A stretch of 64,000 nt of DNA. Source: [Pseudopropionibacterium] massiliense. GTDB taxonomy: Bacteria > Actinomycetota > Actinomycetes > Propionibacteriales > Propionibacteriaceae. The notes under the pieces were generated by a model. The model was not told the DNA's origin, did not search any database, and was given only the letters and a program-made list of their open reading frames with translations. The translations under genes were made by a program, and so were the position numbers. The DNA is taken from contig NZ_LR027842.1 in NCBI RefSeq assembly GCF_900607225.1, forward strand, positions 1,803,516 through 1,867,515. The letters are read 5' to 3'. Positions 7,645 to 14,382 of the stretch are shown here, piece after piece; the first letter of the stretch is position 1; each line of letters opens with the position of its first letter.

Positions 7645-9270
7645 CTACCCCTCGATGACCTCGCGGAGAAGCCTCAACACCTCGGTGGCGGAGTAGTTCT
7701 CGGTGGCTCCTGCGACCTTGATCCCGGCCCGTTCCAGCACCTTGGTGGCGGAGTCGCCGACGGCGAACACCAGCACTTCGGGGTGCCAGCCGAGCAGACG
7801 GCCCACGGCTATCGCGTTCGAACCCGAGGTGACGATCACCGCGTCGAAAGCGCCCTCCTCCCACATCTCGCGGATGTCGGTGGGTGCCTCCCGCAGCAGC
7901 TGCATGGTGTAGACGGGAATCAGCTGGGCCTTCCAGCCCTTCGCGTGGAGCCCGGAGATGAATCCCGGCGCGAGCAGGGCCGATCCGGGCACCAGGACCG
8001 TTCCCGTCCCGTCGCCCGTGGGCCAGATGTCGAGAAGCGCCGGAACACCGGCCGCCCCCTCGGGCACCAGATCGACGTGGTAGCCCATCTCACGCAGCGC
8101 ATCCGCCGTTCCGACACCGACGGCGGCGATCTTCGCCTCCTTCGGGAGCCGCCAGCCGAGGTCCCGGATGCTCTCGACGGCACGCACCGAGGTGAACGCC
8201 ACCCAGTCCGCACCCTCCAGCGTGGAGCTGACCGCCAGCACCTCGCGGCGCTGCAACGCCACGGAGGTGACGTCCAGGCCGTGTTCACGCAGCCCGCGGG
8301 CGATCCGTCCCTCCTCGCGGGGAACGAGGATCCTGGCCTTGGCGAGTTCGGTGACCCGGTGGCCGCTCTCCGCCTCGGGTTCGGTTTCGTTCTGCGCCTG
8401 GTTGCGTCCGAGTTCCTCGGCCCCCTTGGAACGCAGATAGGCGGCGGCGCGGCGGGCGGTGCGCACGGCGTGGTACTCGGAGGTGGGCATACCCATCTGC
8501 ACCATCAGCCCCTTGGAGCCGTCCTTCGGCAGGACCGCGACGATCAGCGACAGCACCCCGTCCCGTCTGGCCTTCGCGGCCACCGAGACCGCTTCGCTGA
8601 CGTCGAGGGCGGCATAGGCGGCCCGTTCGGCCATGACACAGACGCGGGTGTCGGGATGGTCGAGTTCCTGGAGAATACCGATGAGTTCCTCGTCCTCGCT
8701 GCGGCATTCGAGACCGGTGGCCCCCAGCCCGGCGTCCGGGAGGATGTCGTCGAGGTATTCGGTGACGAGGTCGAGGCGCCCCACGGCCTCGAAGTCGGCC
8801 GCCCCAGCCACCACGCCGTCGATCTCACCGGTGCGCACCTTCTCCAGGAACTCGAGGAGCTGCCCGGGGGTGCGTTTGACGAACGTGAGCCCGGGGTTGA
8901 CGCCCAGCAGCTGCGAGCGACGCAGAGCGGAGCGGGTCGCGATCACCGACCCCTCGGGGAGCTGTTCCAGGGTCAGGCCGTCGCGAGCCACCAGCGCGTC
9001 ACGCTGATCGCCGCGTTTCAGGATGGCCGCGAAGGTCAGTCCCGGCATCTGCTGTTTGGGGATGCGATGCATGCGGTGCACCACCAGGTCGAAATCACCA
9101 CGCATCAGCCCGAGACGCAGTTGCCCCACCGTCTCGGAGTCACCGGCGGCGGGGATGTGCACCACATCCACGTCGTGTCCCATCTCTCGTAGAGTGGCGG
9201 CCACGGCCTGCGAGCGGGCGACATCCACCACGGAGTTCTTCGTGCCAAGACTGATCTTCAACTCGTCCAT
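7645..9270 (-). CDS. Degenerate HemC-HemD fusion paralogue (HemC half probably inactive)
   Basis: 541 residues from the ATG at 9270, which puts KISLGTKNS where true HemC has MRLGTRAST. A TTG at 9300 and a GTG at 9276 are alternative starts. Residues 1-240 align with HemC along their length, but key residues are gone: the catalytic VHSLKDLP has become VHRMHRIP (Asp to Arg69, Lys to His68), GTGSPRR is ATRSALRR, and the cofactor loop GGGC is DVSE (Cys to Glu226). The C-terminal HemD-like half from about residue 320 (ARILVPREEGRIARGL) looks intact, with TSVRAVES and VTSGSNAI segments. It could be a HemD with a regulatory or structural HemC-like domain. The frame is fully open, so it is unlikely to be a decaying pseudogene. 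It is convergent with hemQ. Confidence 0.85.
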   Translation of the reverse strand: MDELKISLGTKNSVVDVARSQAVAATLREMGHDVDVVHIPAAGDSETVGQLRLGLMRGDFDLVVHRMHRIPKQQMPGLTFAAILKRGDQRDALVARDGLTLEQLPEGSVIATRSALRRSQLLGVNPGLTFVKRTPGQLLEFLEKVRTGEIDGVVAGAADFEAVGRLDLVTEYLDDILPDAGLGATGLECRSEDEELIGILQELDHPDTRVCVMAERAAYAALDVSEAVSVAAKARRDGVLSLIVAVLPKDGSKGLMVQMGMPTSEYHAVRTARRAAAYLRSKGAEELGRNQAQNETEPEAESGHRVTELAKARILVPREEGRIARGLREHGLDVTSVALQRREVLAVSSTLEGADWVAFTSVRAVESIRDLGWRLPKEAKIAAVGVGTADALREMGYHVDLVPEGAAGVPALLDIWPTGDGTGTVLVPGSALLAPGFISGLHAKGWKAQLIPVYTMQLLREAPTDIREMWEEGAFDAVIVTSGSNAIAVGRLLGWHPEVLVFAVGDSATKVLERAGIKVAGATENYSATEVLRLLREVIEG

Positions 9271-9342
9271 CCTCACTGAACAACGCCTACGGCTGGTCAA
9301 TCGTCGGGCCCAGCCTATCGATCCGCGAGGGAGAATTTGCCG

Positions 9343-10080
9343 TCAGGATGGATCCTCGCGGTTCATCCACTCCTCCACCCTCGGTCCGACCTCCTCCACC
9401 CCGGGGTCCGGGAGCAGGGCTCCCCGCCGGAATGCGCGCCCGAAACCGGTGGGCAGGAACAACGGAACCGGAAGAACTCCCTCGGGCCCGGGGGTTGACC
9501 GCACCAGCTCCCAGAGGGTCATCTCCTCGGGACCCGAGGCCTCGACGAGGTCCCCGGCCCGTTTCCCCGAGGCCGTCTCGGCAAGCACCCGGGCCGCCGC
9601 TTCGAGGGCGATCGGCTTGATGCGCATCCCGGGCACGAACCCCAGTGGCCCCAGCCGGTTGCGTTGCAGGACCTGGGCTCCGAACTCGAACCACTGGGTG
9701 GTGCGCACGATCGTCAGGGCCGGGCTGAACCGCCTGGCCGTCTCCTCCTGGGCCTTCTTGCCCGCGAAGTACCCGTACCCCTGGACCTCCGGCCGGTCGG
9801 TGTTGACGATCGACAGGAGGACGTGACGCGCACCTGCCCGAGCCGCGGCGTACGCCACCGATCGCGCGGACCGTTCGAAGAACTCGACACAGGGTTTGCG
9901 CCCGGTGGCGACGATGTTCGTCGCCTCGATCACCACATCCGCTTCGAGCGGCGGCAGCGAATCCGCAGTCACGTCGAACCCGGTGGAACGCGAGACCTGC
10001 CGCGCCCGGATCCCCTCGGTCTCGCAGGCGCGCTGGATCGCGGCCCCCGAGGCCCCGCCTCCGACTATCACCGCATGCAT
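9343..10080 (-). CDS. NAD(P)-binding NmrA/SDR-like protein
   Basis: 245 residues. It starts with the dinucleotide-binding motif HAVIVGGGASGAAIQRA and continues with VVIEATN, HVLLSIVNTDRP, a YGYFAGKKAQEE segment resembling the YxxxK of extended/atypical SDRs, and TIVRTTQWFEF. This pattern is that of NAD(P)H-binding NmrA-like epimerases; the substrate is unknown. Starts at 10086 and 10080 are both possible; 10080 has GGGAG six bases upstream. It diverges from the TetR regulator across the operator at 10096-10128, so it is the probable regulated target. Confidence 0.75.
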   Translation of the reverse strand: MHAVIVGGGASGAAIQRACETEGIRARQVSRSTGFDVTADSLPPLEADVVIEATNIVATGRKPCVEFFERSARSVAYAAARAGARHVLLSIVNTDRPEVQGYGYFAGKKAQEETARRFSPALTIVRTTQWFEFGAQVLQRNRLGPLGFVPGMRIKPIALEAAARVLAETASGKRAGDLVEASGPEEMTLWELVRSTPGPEGVLPVPLFLPTGFGRAFRRGALLPDPGVEEVGPRVEEWMNREDPS

Positions 10081-10095
10081 GTGCATCTCCCATCC

Positions 10096-10128
10096 CTCTA
10101 CGAACGTAGAGACTATATGATCGTAGAG
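10096..10128. promoter_or_regulatory. TetR-type operator with an additional half-site
   Basis: CTCTACG-AA-CGTAGAG (10096-10111) is a perfect inverted repeat with 7-bp arms, and a third copy of the half-site CGTAGAG follows at 10122-10128. It fills the short gap between the divergent SDR-like gene and the TetR gene, the standard place for an autoregulatory TetR operator. Binding by the adjacent regulator is inferred. Confidence 0.7.
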
Positions 10129-10145
10129 GATACATGGGAGGGTGG

Positions 10146-10718
10146 ATGGACCGACGACAACGGATCGCGAATGCGGGAATCGCCCTGATAGCGCGCGGCG
10201 GCACCCACCGCCTGACCCACCGCGCGGTGGACGCCGAGGCCGGGCTCCCCAACGGCTCGACCTCGTATTACGCGCGTTCCCGCCGCGACCTGATCCGTCT
10301 GGTGATGGAGCAGCTCTCCGCGGAGTCGCAGGCCGACCTGACCGACATCGAGGTGCCCGGGGAGCTGACGGTCCGGCAGGCCACCGATCTGGTGGGAAGG
10401 CTGGCCGAACGGCTCATCCTGAACGGCGACGCGCAGGCGGCGCGGTTCGCCCTGATGTTCGAGGTCCGCGACGACGACGAACTGCGCCGCGAACTCACCG
10501 TCGACGCCCCGGTGCGCCGCAGCTTCGACGAGAAGGCCATCGAGCTGCTGCGCGCCCTCGGCGCGGCTGATCCGGAGGGGACCGCCCCGGAGTTCGTCGC
10601 CCTAGTCGACGCGGTCCTGATGTATCGGGCCGTGGACGCGGCCCCCATCGATCCGACTGGCGTGGTCGAGACCTATCTGACGGGGTTGGTCAGGCGAACG
10701 CCGATGGCAGACCGATGA
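10146..10718 (+). CDS. TetR/AcrR family transcriptional regulator
   Basis: 190 residues. The N-terminal helix-turn-helix covers RRQRIANAGIALIARGGTHR then LTHRAVDAEAGLPNGSTSYYARSRRDLI (about residues 3-55), and the rest is an all-helical ligand-binding domain. The ATG at 10146 has a GGAGG-like element just upstream; an ATG at 10134 is the alternative. It probably represses itself and the divergent SDR-like gene through the palindrome at 10096-10128. Its 3' end overlaps the convergent lipoprotein gene by 29 bases. The ligand is unknown. Confidence 0.85.
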   Translation: MDRRQRIANAGIALIARGGTHRLTHRAVDAEAGLPNGSTSYYARSRRDLIRLVMEQLSAESQADLTDIEVPGELTVRQATDLVGRLAERLILNGDAQAARFALMFEVRDDDELRRELTVDAPVRRSFDEKAIELLRALGAADPEGTAPEFVALVDAVLMYRAVDAAPIDPTGVVETYLTGLVRRTPMADR

Positions 10719-12075
10719 CGTAGCTGTTGATCTCTCCCCCACCGAAATTGGTGGCGACAATGATACGACTGAGGTCACGGGATGCGCTGGCCTGTGGCTC
10801 GAGGAAATAGGTGTCCCCCTCGACCTCTTCCCAGTTGGCGCGGATGTGTGCGACATTGAGCGCCCGCCCGCCGGGGGTGAGCTCCAGCAGCCACACCTTC
10901 CGGTACTCGGCCCGGAGGATGGGTGCCGGCATCTGGGCACGGTAACCGGCGGCGTCGCCGTAGGTGGAGATGACCGCCCACCCGGGGGCTCCGAAGGCCT
11001 GCCCGCTGATGTGCACCGAGTATTCCTCTCCCTGCGCCGGATAGAGGGTGTGCAGGTCGTTGCGCTCACCCGTCGCGACGTCGATGGACGCGATCTGTCC
11101 CCTTCCGTAGTCGGCGACCACCAGGAGATCCTCATGGTTCGGGCCGAGGGCGAGGTCGGAGTGTTCCGACCTGTCGAGGAGTTGACGCGACTGCGTGAAG
11201 TCGGTGCTGTAGGCGACGGTTCCGCCCTCCCCGGCCAGCCAGGACGGCACCACGTATGTGCCGCTCGGCGCCGTTGAGATGTGGTCCGGGAAGGCCCCCG
11301 GGACAGGGAAGGCCGAGGCATCCAGGGTGCCGATCACGGTTTTGTTCTCGAGGTCGAGGGCAAGGAGCCCGTGACAGATGTTGCCCCGGGCGGCCGCGTC
11401 GTAGGAGGTGGCCATGAGGCCCAGGACCTTGCCGTCGGCGCTGAAGGTGCCTTCTCCTTTGGTCCAGAAGGACGTGGCCCCGGGCCACGGGGTCCGGCCC
11501 GTGAAGTCGAAGGCCTGTTCCTTGGTTCCGGTCTCCACGTCGAGCAGCCACCAGACCATGCCGCCGTTGCGTTCGGTGAAGTAGAGCCGGTTGGGTTCAC
11601 CGGGATGCCAGAGGGGTTCGCAATCGCCGGCCAGGTCCGGGAGCTTGCGCAGATACCCGAAGGTGGTGGCGTCGTAGAGGTGCCAGAAACCCTTGCCATC
11701 CTGGACGAGGTAGCGGGTGTTGTCGGCGTTGAAGGCCTGCCGCCTGGAGTACTCGTGCCGCATGCGGTCGCCCTCCCCATCGGCAACGGCGGTCGCGCGG
11801 TACAGGCGGGTTCCGTAGGCGGGGTCGATCAGGGCATCGGACAGACCGGTGGAGCGTTCCGGCCGAGGAATGGTGTTGATCGGATCGTCCGACAGCGGGG
11901 TGAGCCGGAAGCTTGACTCGTACAGCGCATCGAAGGGATTGCTCGGACCCGCACCGGGCGGAGATGCCACCGCCGAAGTTGATGGGGAGGGATGGGAGCC
12001 GGCGACGCAGCACGCCACCAGGCCGAGGCCTCCGGTCCCGAGAAGGGCACGACGGGAAAACCGGACACAGTTCAT
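10690..12075 (-). CDS. Tat-exported lipoprotein with beta-propeller fold
   Basis: 461 residues with AGGAGG five bases before the ATG. The N-terminus has a twin-arginine motif (SRRALLG) followed by a hydrophobic core and a Cys in LVAC, suggesting Tat export and lipid attachment. A Ser/Pro/Ala-rich linker leads to repeated blade-like units (for example YLVQDGKGFWHLYD, NRLYFTERNGGMVWWLLD, DLLVVADYGRGQIASID), typical of TolB/WD-like propellers. No catalytic motif was recognised. It may be a surface sensor or polysaccharide-binding protein. It is convergent with TetR and shares no operon. Confidence 0.65.
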   Translation of the reverse strand: MNCVRFSRRALLGTGGLGLVACCVAGSHPSPSTSAVASPPGAGPSNPFDALYESSFRLTPLSDDPINTIPRPERSTGLSDALIDPAYGTRLYRATAVADGEGDRMRHEYSRRQAFNADNTRYLVQDGKGFWHLYDATTFGYLRKLPDLAGDCEPLWHPGEPNRLYFTERNGGMVWWLLDVETGTKEQAFDFTGRTPWPGATSFWTKGEGTFSADGKVLGLMATSYDAAARGNICHGLLALDLENKTVIGTLDASAFPVPGAFPDHISTAPSGTYVVPSWLAGEGGTVAYSTDFTQSRQLLDRSEHSDLALGPNHEDLLVVADYGRGQIASIDVATGERNDLHTLYPAQGEEYSVHISGQAFGAPGWAVISTYGDAAGYRAQMPAPILRAEYRKVWLLELTPGGRALNVAHIRANWEEVEGDTYFLEPQASASRDLSRIIVATNFGGGEINSYVIGLPSAFA

Positions 12076-12202
12076 CTGTTCCTCCTAGAACACGATTTCT
12101 CGGTCCTCCCCTTATCGCCAACTCCTGGCGCCACGATCGTGATGCTACACGTTCCTGCAACATTCAAAAAGATCTTCTCAAAAGCCGACCGGCTCTTCCC
12201 TC

Positions 12203-12254
12203 TGAAACTGATTGAGCCGGGCCGTGAGGAACGAGCGGTCCGAGTCGAAACCAC
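12203..12254. repeat. Diverged copy of the dispersed palindromic repeat
   Basis: ATTGAGCCGGGCCGTGAGG and GGTCCGAGTCGAAACC match the two ends of the repeat family seen at 13.2-13.6 kb and 41.0-41.1 kb, with a diverged middle. It lies in the 275-bp gap between the divergent lipoprotein and aldo/keto reductase genes. The AT-richer stretch 12145-12190 before it holds no gene. Confidence 0.6.
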
Positions 12255-12350
12255 CCCTGACGCTTGGTAGCCAGAACCCGGCCACGAGCCGGCTCACCAC
12301 ATGACGTACATCTAAAGTGGTGGGACGGTTCCACGACAGGAAGGTGCGTG

Positions 12351-13196
12351 ATGCAGACGATCACCCTCAACAATGGTGTGGAGATGCCCATGGTGGGCAT
12401 GGGTGTGTTCCGGATGACCGGGGATGAGGTGCGCGCCGCGCTGCCGGTGGCTCTTGATGCCGGGTATCGGCTGATCGACACGGCCGCCCTGTACGGCAAC
12501 GAAGAGGCGGTCGGTGAGGTGATCGCGGCCTCCGGGCTGCCGCGCGACGAGCTGTTCGTCACCACCAAGGTCTGGTATCGCGACTTCGGCCGCGACGCCA
12601 CGTTGCGGGCCTTCGAGAAGTCGCTGAGCAGGTTGGGGCTGGATCACGTGGACCTGTACCTGCTGCACCAGCCCTTCAACGATTGCTACGGGGCGTGGCG
12701 GGCCCTCGAAGAGCTGTACGGGCAGGGGGTCGTCCGCGCGATCGGGGTGTCGAACTTCATGCCGGATCGCTATTTCGACTTCGTCGTCCACAACGACGTC
12801 ACGCCCGCGGTCGACCAGTGCGAGGTGCATCCCCTCCATCAGCGAGGGGACCTCCACGAGCTCACCCGGCAGCACGGCACCGTCCTCCAGGCGTGGGCGC
12901 CGCTGGCCCAAGGGAAATCGGAGATCCACGGCTCCCCGGTGCTGCGGAAGATCGCGGAGCGGCACGGGAAGTCGGTGGCTCAGGTGATGCTGCGATGGCT
13001 GGTGCAACGCGGGATCTCCTTGGTGGTCAAGAGCACCCACGAAGCCCGGCTGCGGGAAAACCTGGATGTCTTCGACTTCGAACTGACCGAGGCCGAGATG
13101 TCGGACATCGCCGCCCTGGACGAGCACAAGCCGAACGCGGGCATGACCCATCACGATCCGCGGCTGTTGGAGTACCTGCACGACAAATACCGCTGA
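12351..13196 (+). CDS. Aldo/keto reductase (AKR5-like, 2,5-diketo-D-gluconate reductase type)
   Basis: 281 residues from the ATG at 12351, with AAGG seven bases upstream. The catalytic tetrad can be placed in DTAALYGNEEAVG (Asp, Tyr), FVTTKVWY (Lys) and DLYLLHQPF (His). The NADP-binding end appears as SLVVKSTHEARLREN. It is a (beta/alpha)8 barrel NADPH-dependent carbonyl reductase; the true substrate cannot be read from sequence. It is a single gene, with the repeat cluster starting just behind it. Confidence 0.9.
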   Translation: MQTITLNNGVEMPMVGMGVFRMTGDEVRAALPVALDAGYRLIDTAALYGNEEAVGEVIAASGLPRDELFVTTKVWYRDFGRDATLRAFEKSLSRLGLDHVDLYLLHQPFNDCYGAWRALEELYGQGVVRAIGVSNFMPDRYFDFVVHNDVTPAVDQCEVHPLHQRGDLHELTRQHGTVLQAWAPLAQGKSEIHGSPVLRKIAERHGKSVAQVMLRWLVQRGISLVVKSTHEARLRENLDVFDFELTEAEMSDIAALDEHKPNAGMTHHDPRLLEYLHDKYR

Positions 13197-13207
13197 TCCC
13201 ATCTACC

Positions 13208-13567
13208 CAAAGCTGGTCGACTCGACACCAAGCCGCACTCCCCCGAAGCTGGTTGAGCCGACCCGCGGGCCCTTGAAAGGCAGGGCGACCTTCCCCAGAA
13301 GCTGGTTGAGCCGAACTGCGAGCGTCAGCGAGCAGGTCGAGTCGAAACCCCTTGCACGTGTCTGGGGACTGAAGTCAGGTTCTGGCCACCGGGCGCCGGG
13401 AGTGGTTTCGACTCAGCCGTTCGCTGGCGCTCACGTGCTGGCTCAACCAACTTCAAAGGGGGCGACTCGGGACGCTCGTCCCTCGCGACCCGGCTCAACC
13501 AGCTTCGGGAAGAGGAAGTTGGTTGAGCCGACCTGCGAGCGTCAGCGAGTAGGTCGAGTCGAAACCA
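13208..13567. repeat. Cluster of dispersed palindromic (REP-like) repeats
   Basis: This 384-bp gene-free gap holds at least three near-complete copies (13298-13350 forward, 13403-13454 inverted, 13515-13566 forward) and several truncated ones (13208-13230, 13243-13270, about 13491-13508). The unit begins GAAGCTGGTTGAGCCGACC, continues TGCGAGCGTCAGCGAG and ends TAGGTCGAGTCGAAACC. CGACCT/AGGTCG and GGTT/AACC are inverted, so each copy can fold. Further copies lie at 12203 and 41000. The cluster lies between the stops of the convergent AKR and GNAT genes. Confidence 0.85.
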
Positions 13568-13580
13568 TGCCGAAGAGCGG

Positions 13581-14195
13581 TCAGCCTTCGGGGATCTCGC
13601 GGTACATGGTCACGGGATAGTCGGACTCGGTCATGTGCAGCCACTCCTTGGCGGTGAAGCCGAAGCGCTCGTAGAGTCGCTGGCTTCCCAGGGTGGTGGC
13701 TTCCAGGTATGCGGGCAGACCGGCCTCGTCGACCACCTCGAGGCGGTGGTTCAGCAGCCGAGACCCGATACCGAGGCCACGCGCCTCCTCACCGACAACG
13801 ATGTCGACGAGGTACCAGTGGGCGTGATCGGGACGGCTCTTGGCAAAGACATCGAGAGTCCTCAGGGTCTGCGGCAGGTGACGCAACCCCACCGCCGAGA
13901 CCACCCGCGGCAGCTCACGCACCTTCGCCCAACTGGAGGTCTTGCGGTCGGGCGACTCCCATGCCGCAGCGCCGACCAGGCGGCCGTCGTCCTCCCGGCG
14001 GGCCAGATCGACGGCCCCTCCCGCCATCGCCCCGGTCCGCAACTCGGACAGGAACACCTTCGTCAGACGCTGCAGCCGGTTCCGCTCCCCCGGGATCATC
14101 ACCGCGATCACCGGGTCGTCACGGAAAGCCGCAGCGAACAGACCAGCCACCTCAGGCAGGTCCGCCTCCTCCCCCTGGACGATGGCAATGGTCAT
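13581..14195 (-). CDS. GNAT family N-acetyltransferase
   Basis: 204 residues from the ATG at 14195, with an AAGGGA element seven bases upstream; the open frame extends to 14261 without family similarity. The acetyl-CoA binding motif A is visible as VDIVVGEEARGLGIGSRLL (Q/RxxGxG/A type), and the C-terminus has LYERFGFTAKEW, as in many GNATs. The N-terminal DLPEVAGLFAAAFRDDPV is also typical. The substrate is unknown. It is convergent with the AKR gene across the repeat cluster and marks the last ordinary gene before the AT-richer defence island. Confidence 0.85.
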   Translation of the reverse strand: MTIAIVQGEEADLPEVAGLFAAAFRDDPVIAVMIPGERNRLQRLTKVFLSELRTGAMAGGAVDLARREDDGRLVGAAAWESPDRKTSSWAKVRELPRVVSAVGLRHLPQTLRTLDVFAKSRPDHAHWYLVDIVVGEEARGLGIGSRLLNHRLEVVDEAGLPAYLEATTLGSQRLYERFGFTAKEWLHMTESDYPVTMYREIPEG

Positions 14196-14355
14196 TCGGT
14201 ATCCCTTCGGCGGTCGTGGTTCTGGTAGATGGTGGCGCTCCTCAAGAAGGAGCAAGTACAACTCATCAGACTACCAGCAAGATCGATACGAGGAGACTTA
14301 GTCACAGGCGACACCTAGGCCAGCGAAACCCCTAGTCAGACCACACTTGAGGACG

Positions 14356-14382
14356 GCTGTGAATAAGCCTCATTCTTCTTGC
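14356..14382 (+). repeat. Left copy of a short inverted repeat bracketing KAP to helicase
   Basis: GCTGTGAATAAGCCT followed after six bases by TCTTGC overlaps the 3' end of the KAP gene. A near-identical sequence lies in the opposite orientation at 27812-27832, where the inner six bases are missing. The two copies bracket about 13.5 kb. The match is short and may be chance. Confidence 0.4.

Noticed and set aside
7645..9270. Second HemC-HemD fusion as a pseudogene
   Set aside because: The frame is intact over 541 codons and the HemD half is well conserved; only the HemC catalytic residues are replaced, which suggests a changed role.
10736..10756. CACCGAAATTGGTGGCG near 10.74 kb and a similar string near 43.86 kb as a shared regulatory site
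   Set aside because: The first lies inside a gene, where it encodes NFGGGE, and the second is intergenic. Two loose matches are not enough.
13208..13567. CRISPR-like array from repeated ~52-bp units
   Set aside because: Copies occur in both orientations with unequal spacing and truncation, there are no cas genes, and the same unit lies at 41 kb. It is a dispersed palindromic repeat.
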